DNA of 64,000 nucleotides. It comes from Baylisascaris procyonis. Lineage: Eukaryota > Nematoda > Chromadorea > Rhabditida > Ascarididae. Shown piece after piece: positions 45,924 to 58,579 of this stretch. Location: contig JAZARR010000200.1 of the NCBI GenBank assembly GCA_037389465.1, positions 3,541,501-3,605,500 of the forward strand. Direction: 5' to 3'. The position numbers and the translations under genes were made by a program. The notes beneath the pieces are model-generated. The model did no database searches and was not told the DNA's origin. It was given only the letters and a program-made list of their open reading frames with translations. Every line of letters starts with the position of its first letter. Position 1 is the first letter of the stretch.

Positions 45924-48900
45924 ATGGTGAGTGCACGAATTCAGCCGTTGAATGTGCAACATATATTTAAAGGGAATTATGTGTTATATATCCTTCGTTG
46001 TCTACGCATTAAGCACTCTGCTGCATTCTCATTCGCATCCGAGTGTGCCAACAACGCTCAAGTACCACTGATTGCACTTCATCTCTATGTTCCAGGTTTG
46101 ATTTTGGGACTTCTCAATAAGCAAAGCTTATTGACTTTGTTGGTCATTATAATGAATTCACCTTAAATTGAGACCTAATTTTAGGTCATCGAGGGATGGT
46201 GCGAAAAATTGTTGTATCAATCAAGTCAGGAAATTTATGCAATTTTGAGGAAGGAATGGTTTTCTTTGATTCTAATGGACCAATGAACATTTTTAGGCCT
46301 CAGTATTCATCCATTTAGTTCATCATCTTCCAGTTTAGGTCTGGTGGTGCGTCGTCAAACTTGGCTACTTGATCATTCGGCTCCCCACTTTGAGAGAAAT
46401 TTCGGCATATATCCTTTCGTTGTAAGCCTCCTTATTATTTTTCATAGGGTCCTTGGAATAGAAGAATTTCTATGCTATTAGAGAGTTATACTACATTGAT
46501 TCAAATATATGCACCCCCCCCCCCAATAAATAAGAGAGGGCACTTCATCTTACCTGTGAAAATATTCACTGATGCTATACGTAATGCAGAAAACGTGTCT
46601 ACATCGACTATTTGATATTTATTTATGAAAAATGAAATTTGTATATTTAATAGTAAATATATTGCAGAGCATCATAATGTACCACAAAGAGTATTTCTAT
46701 TGGAAGGATTAAAAGAATTAAAGCAATCGATGGGCAATCTTCAAGTGAAATTATTATGTGTGAAAGCAAACAGCAATAAAGATGCACTCAAAATTGCACT
46801 AGAATTATGTGAAAATGCATGCGAAGTGATTATCGATGCGGCATATCTAAGAGAGGATCGTGAATTCGAACAACAACTCAATCATAAATTGATTGAGAGA
46901 TGCAGAAAATTAACTCGAATTGAGGGCAATGTCTCAGTACCCGTTAATGTAAGTTAGAAGTTATTTTGTTACATTCTTTTTATTAGTCTTTTTTTTTTCT
47001 TTCTTTGTCTGTCAATATTTTCGTCTTTATCTTTGTTGAAAATGTTTATAAAAAAATTCAAACTTTTGTTTCATTTTTTCCCTATTTGTGCATAAATTCT
47101 TTTAGATGACATCATTTTTCTTGTTGATTAAGTAATTTCACCCGCCTAAATATTGCATGTGAAAGTCATTTAATTCTATTTTAAAAACCTACTTCGAGTA
47201 CAGGCCACACTTTATTTGTTGAAATTTGTGAACTTTGTAGAACTTTGGGTGTTATTTTTAGTTCGTGAAGAGCATTTATGATTTATACCAAAAACTACTA
47301 GGCGAGATAGAAAAAATTCGTACATTTTGAAATTATTCGTTTGGAAAAGAAGGAAGTATAAAATAAATAAAATTGAGGTTGGGCAAGTCGGAAATAAAAA
47401 TTCTAAAGGAAATCTAACATAGACCGAGTCCCTAACTACGTTCATGATATTCTAATCGATGTTTTCAAGGAATTATTTAGAGGAAGTATGTGTCACTTTT
47501 CAGCTATCAAGTAACAGTGCAGAATGGGGTGCTCGAACTCTTCGACCAAAGGTATGGCAGCATTTGAAAGCGATGTTGGCTGAGAAGTGGGAGGATACAC
47601 CAACGACTCCGTGTGGCAATTGGACAAAGTATGTTTTATTTAATTTAATCAATTGTTTATTCGTTTATTTTTCTTATTTATTTATTACATAGGTAAGGTT
47701 TACTCAGTGCAGATGGGTGGATGTTCCGGTGAGACACGAAAATATCCTTCGTCGGAACATATTGTTAATACTCATATTCAACGAGTACTTTTGCAGACAA
47801 AGAATTCAAATGGCCATAACTCACGAGTCAGAAATGAAAGAAAAAATAATGAAAATATATCGATCATTTGAGCGGAAGTCATTCACGTTGAATGAAGTCA
47901 CGTTGAAAAGTCACGTTAATTCCATTAGGACCGTTCAAAAACGTATAAAGAAAAACTTTTTTTAAACAGTCCGAATAGGTTTGCGGATATAAAAAGGCAG
48001 CATATTAGCACGAATCCAAGCCGAGGATGGATGGAGAGGGGAAGCTTAGATAAACAGATTTGTATTTGTTGAAAACAGTTTTCATCCCACAGATTGAGGC
48101 AATGGTTGTTGAGATATGGCAACTGAAACTTGTTGAAAGCTTTTGAGGGTAAGGCGGAAATGGCAGGCTAGCAGAGTTGACCGAAAAGGTGCGTAAACTG
48201 TGTATTTAATCGATTCGTTTCATTTTTCTGAATTGCTGATGATTGAAGAGGGTAGAGCAAATGCCCGGACCTTTATACTACCTATTTTCTTTCCCCTTTC
48301 GAGAAGAAGTGAATGCTAAACATACCGAAGATGCCGTTGTTGGCTAACGATTCGCAAAACAATCGCTAATAAGATCCACAAAATTTCTCTTTCTCAAATC
48401 GTTTTGACTTAGAACTATTTATTTCTCAGATTTATGAACCCTTCAAAACAAAAATGTAAATTATCTATCAAAAAATTTGCCCTAAATAGATCTGGATGGG
48501 AGACGGGAAAAGATATGATGATGGGTACCTAGCCTTGCTAGTCTACTAAATGCTAGCATCGAACGTGATAAAATGCTAAAATCAGTAATCATAACTGCAA
48601 GCAGTAAACGGAATTGGAAAAATATTTTCGAACTTAAGAAACTTTTAAAAATTCTCGAATTAAAAAAATTTGTTGTATTGTCTTTCGTTGTGTTTGTCTA
48701 TTTGCTGTTGTTAATGATGGTGTTTTATATGTCGAATAGAGGCATTCATTTTACACTTAAAAGATTGTTATAAAATTATATTAACTATTTGTGGTGGAAT
48801 ATTTGATGAGAATTGGAGTTACTAAAGTATAATTTTTTTTTGACATAAACGATACTTGTTTATTTTTCTTCCGTTCAAATTTTAAGCTTTATATTTAATA

Positions 48901-51900
48901 TGAACTTAATTGCTAATTAACAATGATCCTTAATAGTTTTTATAGAATTTCTGTTGTTTCAGATTGGTAAAAGGCAATATCTCAGAGATAAATTTGGATG
49001 AAGAGCTAAAGAAGGCTGAAAGTGATTGTAAATCGGATAGTGGTTTAACTGGTGGCGAAACGATTGCACAAAGAATGCTGAATTTCTTCATTAGCAATAG
49101 ACTCGTCAATTATCATCCAGGAAGGTTGTAATTTATTTTCTTTTTCAGAAGTTAAATTTTCTCATTAGCAGCTACCTTTGTTTCATAATGGTTTATGGTG
49201 TGAGGGGGATTGCACACTAATTGATGTTTTCCTTAAATTTGATCGAAATTTTTCTGATTTTTTCTCATAGTGTGAATAAATTTCGTTGAATTTTCTTTGT
49301 GGAAAAAAAAAATATACCAAATATTTTTAGTATTTTTAATGAATTTCATTGGCAAATATCCAATTTTATACGATTTTTTTTTTGTTAGTTTTACTAAGAA
49401 TAATAAAGCTCGAATCGTTGATGCTTTATGAGGATATTATTTTCGTTTCAAAGTGGAATTACAGAGGCAAACTTATAAACAGTTCACTTTTCCCTTTTTT
49501 CTTGTTGGGTGGTATTGATATTTTAGCACTGAGGATTGTTTAAATTAATAGAGGGGAGGTAATTTTTCTGTTATTTTTTTGGCAAGTGATATATGTCGAT
49601 ATCATACTAACTCTTCTTGTCCGGTGGGATATATGATATCTAATTATTGCCATTCTATCCTTTTGCCTAAGTGGTCTATCGTCGTACTTTTAAAAATACC
49701 TATGTTGGGGCCGGATCAATGATCGAAAAAAGTCAAATGAATTAAAAAAAACGGTCCATATTCTTTTGAAGAATTTCGAGGCCTTATTGGTTGCCTTCTT
49801 TTTCCATTGAAATGCATACTCGATCATTATTTTTTCGTGCCTTAAAAAAGTTTAATTGTTATCGGTGATTAATAGTGGTAGTTGATTGATTTCTAAACGC
49901 TAATAATAGGAGTGTAGTAGTAAATTTGCATATTTCATATTTGCTATTTTTAGAAAAATTTGCATATCTTAGCTATTAATTTCTGGGAAATTATTATTGA
50001 AGAAATTTTTTAGTGTTTTTTATTTCTTCAGGAATATCCCTGGGAGTAAATATCAGAGTTTATTATCACCATATTTGCATTTTGGAATGATTAGCACAAT
50101 TGAGATTATCAAACGAATAAAAGATGCTAAAGCGCCAAAGCATCCGATTGGTAGGTGTCTTTTTTTAGTGATTGCCATTTAAGGATTTGGGAAGCTAATT
50201 TTTTAAGTATTTATGTGAATTGTTTTTTGTACAAAATTTCATTTGGCTCATTGCCAGCTCTTTTGATGACGTAATATTTAGAGTTAACATTTTTGCTTTT
50301 CATTAAATATAACCTCAGATGTTATCTTATTCTTCTATTTCGTATGTTTATCGATTTGTTTATGATCACTGATCTTCATAGTTTGCATAAGGGAACAGTT
50401 GTTTGCCATTTGATCATCGATCACTGAAAGTGCGTTTATATCATCTTTGCGAATTGAGAGTTTTATCGATCACAGTAAGCACTAATAACTGAAAAGGAGA
50501 GGGAAATGGTATGAGGGGAGAGGAATTTCAAAATTTATATTATTGAGAGTAAAACGATAGAATTTATTTTTAATAGAGATGGAAAATAATTCTTTTTTTT
50601 TAAACGATGACATGCAATGGTGGGAGGAGGAGGATTAGGATTGGTTCAGATTCCATAACAAGTTATCCTTCTTCTTTCTATATGTCAAATGTTATCGGCT
50701 TGTAATGATGTCACAAATAAATTGCAGATTCATTCATAGAAGAATTATTGGTACGACGTGATCTCTCCCATAATTTTGTTTATTACACTAAGGATAGCTA
50801 TGATTCGGTGTGTTTTTGTTGTATTATTATAGAATACCTCAATGTTTCTATCTGTCATGTTTTATGAAATATTTCGATGCGTTATAGTTTGTTTTTCTTC
50901 ATTTCCATCTGTAATTTTTTAAATATTTATTCATTGACGTATGTGCTTATGAATATGGGAAGTACGGTTTGGCCTACTTATCAACTTTTGGGCACTTGAA
51001 GCGAAGAATCGTTGAAATAGTTTAGAACATTTCTGCAAATCAATATGGATCTCCGATTTTTTTTTCAAGATTCTGAATCATGCGTTATTCGTTAATATAA
51101 TATGGCGTATATTTTTTATAGTTGGATTGTCTTCCGGATTGGGCACAAAAAACATTGAAGCAACACAAAAAAGATAAACGTGATTATATCTATACGAATG
51201 AACAATTGGAGGATGCACGTACACATGATCCCTATTGGAATGCAGCACAACTCGAAATGGTTCATACAAATAAGGTTTTTATTTTTTTAAAATATCATTT
51301 TCGATAATTTTTATATATGAGATCCGTAACAAATTTGGTAGAAGTAATAAAAATGAGGCGATTAATCAGTGGATTGGAGGGAGGGAGAGTATTTGTCGTA
51401 TTAGTTAGTAAGCTCTGGTGTTTGGCAATTGAAGTATACTCCTGTTTCATCTGTTCCCTTCATAAAAACATTGTCACTTTCAGAGAAAACAGTGTATAAA
51501 GTTTTTTTTAGGGCGAAAATAAAATTTTAATGAAATATTAGTCGAATATTTTGGCATAGTCAAGCCACGAGAGCAATTCGCAAGTGAATAATCCTCCTTC
51601 TTCTTCTTCCTAATTTCCTCCTCATTGGTTCGAATTCATCAAATATTCTTATGACATTGGCTGGAAGTCGTCGAGCATATTTAGGTTTGTAATAATATTA
51701 ATAAAATTAAGCATTTAAAAATGTTTAGATGCATGGTTATATGCGAATGTATTGGGGCAAGAAGGTAATCGAATGGACTCCTGACTATGAGACCGCGTAC
51801 CGCTTCCTTATTGAACAGAACGACAAGCACGAATTGGATGGACGTGATCCGAATGGATATACGGGTGTAATGTGGGTTTTCGGAATGCATGATCGTGCAC

Positions 51901-52738
51901 ATGCGGTGGGTTTGTTGTTTCCTATCATTTCCCCACTTCTTGTAAGGAGGAGAGGGAGCGCTTGTTTAGTGGTGGGGTGGGGGAGCGCTTGTTTGGTGGT
52001 GGGGGGGGGGGAGTGGAATGAACACACGACCTTCCCTTTCCCACCCGCTTCATCCGTATTAGCTTTCCATGTGAAAGTTCTTCTGGTGGCTTCAGAAGTG
52101 CAGTTCCTGTTGTTCTTGGTTGTCGTAAATGCCCGTGGCAAAGCTCGTACAAAAAAAAGTAGATAAGGGAGAGGATTTTTTTTTTTGAAAGGACGATTCG
52201 GAGATGAGGCAGGAGTTCAGCATTTTTGGAAATGGAGTATTAGCAATCAAAAAATAAACTGTAATCCAATGTTAATTGAAACATCCAAATGACTTGACAT
52301 ATCTGCAAAGGGACCTCGTATTACTGTGTTTTGTTATTTCAGGAAAGAGCTGTATTCGGTAAATTACGGTACATGAATGCCGAGGGATTGTATCGCAAAT
52401 ATAAGCAAACGATCGGTGAGTATGTTAAATACAACTATAAACTGGCTGGCAGGAAAATTGAGGGGCCTATTGAACCACCGAATAAGAAGAACAAGAAACC
52501 AGCGCCTCGAAAAAGAACAAGGAAGGAATCGGAGGAAGAAGAAGAGGAGCTGAACAGTGAAGGAGAGGAGGAACCGAGAGCTAGCTCCTCTAAGAGCCGC
52601 AAGACCCAGTGTGTTGAAAAAAAGATGAAAATAGAGCAGGATTGGAATAAATCGGCAAAGGGTAAAGGTGAAGTTAAAATCAGTAATAAAGATGGAGCTG
52701 AAGCGAAGAATAAAGGTCGAGATAAAGCCAAGAAATGA
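45924..52738 (+). CDS. class II CPD photolyase (deoxyribodipyrimidine photolyase)
   Basis: Uses light and FAD to split cyclobutane pyrimidine dimers in nuclear DNA. Exons: 45924-46095, 46668-46948, 47504-47628, 48963-49124, 50032-50150, 50728-50807, 51122-51274, 51729-51905, 52343-52738; phases agree throughout, 554 residues. The antenna-binding alpha/beta domain spans about 1-190 and ends in [11 protein letters not shown]. The FAD domain spans about 220-455: [97 protein letters not shown] and FGKLRYMN are class II hallmarks. The ATG is the first in frame after a stop. Oddities: the usual class II SRDQR...DNWAL strand-helix near residue 25 is replaced by a divergent Leu/Arg/Lys-rich stretch; the segment after DPNGYTG is one residue shorter than usual; and the last roughly 100 residues form a charged Lys/Glu tail with a likely nuclear signal (PRKRTRK). 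Confidence 0.93.
51954..52008. repeat. 25-bp tandem duplication in photolyase intron 8
   Basis: GGGAGCGCTTGTTTAGTGGT and its near-copy GGGAGCGCTTGTTTGGTGGT lie in direct tandem, followed by a run of G. Confidence 0.85.
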
Positions 52739-53287
52739 TTGTTAAAGGCTTGGACGATTTGTTTACTTGTTTAATGGGCTTGTCTTTACAATTGTCGGTC
52801 ATGCCTTCCCTCTTTATCCTCGTCCCTTCCTGCTCCCATTTTGACTGATGAATATCTGAACACTTGCTAAATCCTTGAATGCCTAGCTTCATCCATGCGA
52901 AACGACTAAATCACTGTTAGTTGAGAGGAGAGGCTGTTCGAGTCATAACTGAGCCATTCATACTCAACGTTGAGCAGAATCTATCCACATTGTTTGTTGT
53001 ATGACCTCTGACACTTCCATGACCTTCTTTTTTTCATGTTTTATTATTTTACCTTCTATATTTGCAGTTACTCTTTTGCTTGTTATTGACTTAAATTTCA
53101 AGTTATTGTTTTCATCTTATTTCCCTTTCATGATTATTTCACTTTATATTTACTCAGGTGCTTTACCTTTTGGCCTATACCAAAAGTCATTTTGCGTATC
53201 TCCTTCGAACCGACACCTTATATTTATTTGATCTTTCACTTGGTCTCTGTCTACCTCGTAATTGTAGTGTTTGTTCTTTTAATATTG

Positions 53288-53494
<207 letters not shown>

Positions 53495-54135
53495 TGCTTT
53501 ATTTAAATTCTCTCGCATTCGAACAAAAAAATTCGAAAAGTGAATATAATTCAAAAATCATTATTTCAAAAGGAATAAACAACTATTAAATTGAAAAAAA
53601 AGTTCATTAAAATATTGTCATATTTTTGCTGGAGGCAGTAATATCGTATCATTTTTTACTATTCAATAATTTATAAAATTTGATCAATCGAATTTTTTCA
53701 ATAAATCTAGATGATTTATTTCCTATGCCACACTTCAATTATATTAGAATGCATCAAAAATTATTCTAAAAGTAAAAAATAACCGATACACTTTTTAATT
53801 ATTCTTTTTCTCATTTTGTTTTATTCTATTTTTTTGTTGTATCTCTTCTTTGGTTGAAAATTTTCACTATTTTTCATCCATATGAATAAATTTTTTCATT
53901 CGACTGTTGAAAAATTATATAAATGTTATTGCTTCCCGAAGTATCGATCGAATTTGAAGTTTATTGGCTTTCATCTAATCTTTTTATTAGTGATAAATGG
54001 GAGTATTTATTGATGCTTTATTTACTTTGAGTGGTTATTGTTATCGATAACTTGACAAGCTGATATTTATAGAGGCATCATATACCGTATTTATTGTCAG
54101 AAAAGAAAATCAATCCCGCCTATCATATTCGCTTG

Positions 54136-54160
54136 AATAGAAGCCCTGAGGGCTTCTATT
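54136..54160. repeat. compact perfect palindrome
   Basis: AATAGAAGCCCT, a single G, then AGGGCTTCTATT. As RNA or single strand it would fold to a 10-bp stem with a five-base loop. It stands alone in AT-rich intergenic DNA 1.4 kb beyond the photolyase stop. Confidence 0.95.
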
Positions 54161-54399
54161 GTTTGAAGTAGGTGATGAAAAGTTGTATTTATTGGGGTCA
54201 TCTGTATTTTTCGTGTCTTCGCTCCCAGTTCATATATTATGAGATAGGTGTTTAATAGTGTGTATGCGTATAATGCGTATTAACATATGAGACCATGAGT
54301 TCTTGAGTGACTTCACAGGAGGGGAATGAGCGGTATGATTGACTTTCAAGGGATGGAAGTGAAGAATGGTCTATTCGAGGGGTTTTATTTCTGCCGCCT

Positions 54400-54850
54400 T
54401 GGAAGGGACGTGTTATAGTTCAACAAGTGTGTTATTATCGTAAGGATCAGCTCCCCTTTGCTCGTCTAGTCATCCAAGTCTCGTTGAGGATCTGCACCCT
54501 TTGGTGAGATGTGGCACAAATATAAAGGGCGAACAGTAACAAGAAAGGAATCTTTCACAAGGATAGCTTCGTTCGCCGGGATGATCCCGCAATCGAACTT
54601 CATTGCTGATGATCCCTCTTGCACTCCAGCCGCCACATATAGGCCCACTCGGCCTTAAGATCAGTCTAGAAGTTGGAATGATTATATGAGCATATCAACC
54701 CCTTCTACATCCTCCTGATTCTGCCTTAGGCTAGTCTCACGATAACCAATATGTTGTGGAAGTTGAGGAATATATTGTGCCCATTCACCCTTCTTGGTGC
54801 GCTTTCCCACTTTCAGACATTATTTGCGCGATTATCAAACACGAGGCTCT
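54400..54850 (-). other. GC-richer block, possibly decayed element
   Basis: Base composition rises sharply over this block, and the minus strand has an open frame of 60 codons (GLYVAAGVQEGSSAMKFDCG at its start, SPKGADPQRDLDD at its end) with further coding-like pieces upstream broken by stops. I do not recognise the product. It may be a dead transposon or pseudogene fragment, or an unannotated exon. Confidence 0.3.
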
Positions 54851-55401
54851 AAAAAAATGAAGTGATCGTCTCACATCAACAAAAAGTAGAAGAATTTTCC
54901 TTACATCTATTTTAAACCAGTAACGACACTAATCTGCATGCTATATTATGATACGATAGGAATTGCTCATAGAGGAGCACACGTAACCATCGGAGTTAAG
55001 ACCGAAGGAGAGCCGTTGAAACAACGGCAAGGCAAGGCAGTGGGAGTCTCATGGTTTTGTTTGCTTTGATGCTTCGCAATTCATCGAATTTGCACAGTAT
55101 TCAGCTCTGGTTACGTATGATAGTATCATACCGTAATATTATCACCTACAGTAGTTTCCAGCGTAGCGTATCCTAGTATTCAACTATAATCTATCTTCCA
55201 TACTGTGGAGTTCGGCATTGTTTGTTTGCCGATTAAATTAGCTGTTTAAAGCAAGTGGTATTTGAATGGATTTACTTTCATAATTGGAAATGCTTGTAAT
55301 CGGTCACTGGAAAGGCAGTTGGGAGTATTCTTAGTGACCGACAAAATAATTTAGAGTGCCTTAGATCAAAGGAAAGTTTTCAGGAAGTTTTATTCATCAT
55401 T

Positions 55402-55412
55402 TTTGCATTTAG
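55402..55412 (+). promoter_or_regulatory. acceptor upstream of the small membrane-protein gene
   Basis: TTTGCATTTAG ends 12 bases before the ATG at 55425, a typical distance for a nematode trans-splice site. Confidence 0.45.
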
Positions 55413-55424
55413 AGAGAGGCTGTA

Positions 55425-56773
55425 ATGAGCAGCAAAGATACGACTGATGGCCGAGCAAAGTTTATACCGAATAGTAAAAGAAGCTTCTGGAGTAGTCGAA
55501 TGGGAACTGCGATTGCGTATTATTGCAGTCAATGGAGGTATCGAACAGCACCGAAATTTTTTGCTGCCGCTATTCTCTATATTATAGGGTTTGTTTATTA
55601 ACTTGTCTTTAAATAATAAATAAATAAATAACTGAATTTTTGTTCGAATACTGATAGTAAAATGGGAGGAAGCATTGTAGCATTAGTGAGCTGACGATAT
55701 CGATCTTAATAGAAGTAAGTTTTTAAGGAAAATCTTCGAGGAATTTTTTATTTTTCACGGGAAATGAGTATATCATTTCACATTATTCGAGAATTTCTTT
55801 TTATTTCGTTAAGTGAAAATTTCGAATAGTTTTATGAATACACAATTAGCCTCATAGCTGTATCGTCCGGAAATTTTTGAATTACAACAATGGATGAGCG
55901 ATAATGATGAATGTGAAAAGTGACGATTCTGGCTTGACCTAATTGGCCTAATATCCCGGATTGAACAACGGAGGAATTTTTTGAACTGAAATTGATTGAA
56001 TTATTCGGTAAAGAGAAAATCGATTTCAACGCACAGACCACTCCTCCGATCCATTTTTGAGCATCCGCCAATGCTGAGAGGATGTACCGCAAATTGGTTG
56101 GCCAAATGGCTATACCATCTTCCATCTGTGGTCCCGAAAAAGTGGTTGAAAGGTTTCGTCATGGCATGGTGGGTTTAGCGGAATAGTTAGTGAGTCATTT
56201 GTCGTATGTTTAGTCTGCGTTCGATGTCCTTCATGAGCCGTCGTTTTCTTCAAGTCTTTTCTATGCCTAGAAGCTAATTAAAATGGACGAATTGCAAACT
56301 GATGTTTGCTGTTTAAAGAGGAAGAATTAACGTTGATTATTTGGAGAGGATGAGATGAAAATTTTTTGAAGGATATTCAGTGGTACTATTTAATTTAAGA
56401 GAAATTATACCAACATTAAATGTGGTGCATTGTAAATTTCTTATTGCTCTTTCACTCACCCTCCCGTCTTTTCTTGCCCCACCCTCAACTTTTATTAGTT
56501 GCCCTATTTTTACCAGACGTTTCCTTGTCCCTTTCCCCCTTTTTTTTTCTAATCCTCCCTTCTTCCCCACTCTCCTTCCCACCTATGAAGTGCATCGATT
56601 CTATTTTTAGTTACAACGTTATCGTTCGTCAATGGAAAGGTGAAGGACATCCGATAAATCGTTTTCGTTGGAGAATAATGGAACGACGTGGTGAATTAAG
56701 TGAAGAGATGTTGATGAAGAAGAGAGTTGTCAACGAATATTTCCATTCAAGACTCACCGGTAAATATGATTGA
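55425..56773 (+). CDS. small single-pass membrane protein, unknown function
   Basis: Two exons, 55425-55588 and 56611-56773, joined in phase 2 (donor GG/gtttgt, acceptor TATTTTTAG), give 108 residues. The N-terminal 44 residues are polar and basic (SKRSFWSSRMG, SQWRYRTAPK). One hydrophobic segment, FFAAAILYIIGYNVIV, spans the exon junction at about 45-60. The C-terminal half is highly charged with many Arg and Glu (NRFRWRIMERRGELSE, then LTGKYD). Size and shape resemble small accessory subunits of mitochondrial or other membrane complexes, but I do not recognise the family. The ATG follows an acceptor by 12 bases. Clean splicing, regular codon use and a single junction-spanning helix argue that it is real. 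Confidence 0.6.
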
Positions 56774-58579
56774 TTAGTTATCTTCTTTTATTATTAGATA
56801 TAGAGATGATCGATTTTATTATGTCTATTCAATGTTTGATTTAATAGTTTTTTTTTCTATACGATATTTATTTCGATCGGATTCATGCTATTGTCATGAA
56901 GGTATTGAATTGTTCTACTTTACTATAACTTGCGCAGTTAAGATGCAATTTCTCTCTATGCGCAATTAAGATGCAATAGGATTTCAAACTAAAATACTAA
57001 GAAAAAAGGATAGAGAAGAAAGAGCATAAAATGCTAAAGAAGGCGCTGAGGTGAGTAGAAGGAGAGGGAAAGATAAAAGAAATGAAAAGTATGGAAAGAG
57101 AGATGGGGGGTGAAAGAACGGTTATTTGACTTTTCCACCATAAAATTGGAAATATAAGGAAAGTAAATAAGCCGACTGTATCTTCTTGGGTTTAGATTTA
57201 AAATCTTTTCTTTATACGTTAGGATGGCTGAAAGCTTTCAAAAAATGAGAGTCCTTTAATTTACTGCCATCATTTTATCCTTCTCTAGACTGAAGTTTGT
57301 CTTTCATGTAATCTTATCTTAGCCGTTGCTATCTAGGTCGTACATGCACCTTTGTTTTGAATACAGTTTTGGAACAATAACCGTATAACCCCTGGGCTTG
57401 TGTTTTAAGGGCATCATAGTATTTCGAAGGTGTTTAACAGTCAGTGATGTTTTTTGTAAAGCTTCTTTACAATTTTGATCCATATTACCGTATTTGTTTT
57501 TCTGCCTTTATTGAATGAGAGTATTTATAATATGCAGAGTTGTTAGGAGTTTTATATTTTTTCACTGTTAGATTTTTGAAATTTTGTTTGTCGAAGAAAT
57601 TTATGCTGTGCATCGTTAACGAAGATCGCTATGAATTCAATCGTTTTCGAGTTGAAAGCGTACCGGATAGGCGAATATACATATATCTGACACTGTCTTT
57701 ATATTTCAAACAACAACTTCATGGAATACTCTTAGCATAAACATCTGTTAGCTATTATGAATACAATAGTACTTATTTTATTCATTAAATATAATAAAAT
57801 AAATCTGCATTAATAAATGTCCACGTGATATAGGCATTAACAAATATAACTCTCTACTGCATGTATTTCGATGTTCCACCCTCTCAATCATCTCCAGGTT
57901 ACTACGCATCGATGGTATTGAAGTTTTTTTCTGAGCTCATATGAGATGGAAAATAGTTTTCCATCATGACAAGCCCTAGTGGTGATAAAAATAGTGCAAA
58001 AGGATGGATGTGGAAAAGAAAATGGAGAATCTCATCCAACCATATCCTACCAAGGAATTTGATTTCCTTTTTCCCTCACGATGGACTGTCTCAGACAATG
58101 CAACGTAAATTTTTTTTTGCGTGGGCGTTGTCTTGCATAAGGCATATTACAATATTTGCAATATATGGCATGCAATACGAAGTTTTCCAGCATGCTTTAC
58201 AAAAAAACATTGCCAAATTTCAGGCGTTTCTAAATGTTTGTAATTGTATATAGGGCGGCTGCAAAATAATTTGAAGGCATTTTATTTCTGCACATTTCAA
58301 CCCTTAAAAAATCGACTTAAAAATAAAAATTTCATTATCCTATCCACATGGAATGCTATTTTATGAACGTGCTGCACCTCTTTCAGTTATTCCATTGCGC
58401 AGGTGGTGGATCCTCCGAAGTTTTAACGGTGTTACACTTGAGCGTTATCCTTGAGAAGCTCCGTTGTGTGCGGTTTTAGGGCTTTTGTTGAAAATTTTTC
58501 AATGAAATGTTAGTTACATTTCGCTTCATTTTCAGAAATCCTGAATCTCCCTTAAATGCACTAAAATTCAAGCCTGATA
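56774..58579. other. intergenic region without a supported gene
   Basis: Some open frames (57540-57740 and 57966-58253 on the plus strand) have start codons but no recognisable domain, and both are AT-biased. A 9-bp hairpin, GATGGAAAA/TTTTCCATC, lies near 57.95 kb. Confidence 0.45.

Noticed and set aside
52435..52731. 98-codon minus-strand frame over the photolyase tail
   Set aside because: Shadow of the acidic/basic coding sequence on the opposite strand; Ser/Leu/Phe-rich as expected.
55832..56178. Overlapping frames on both strands inside the intron of the 108-residue protein gene
   Set aside because: No splice sites that keep frame with either exon and no recognisable domain.
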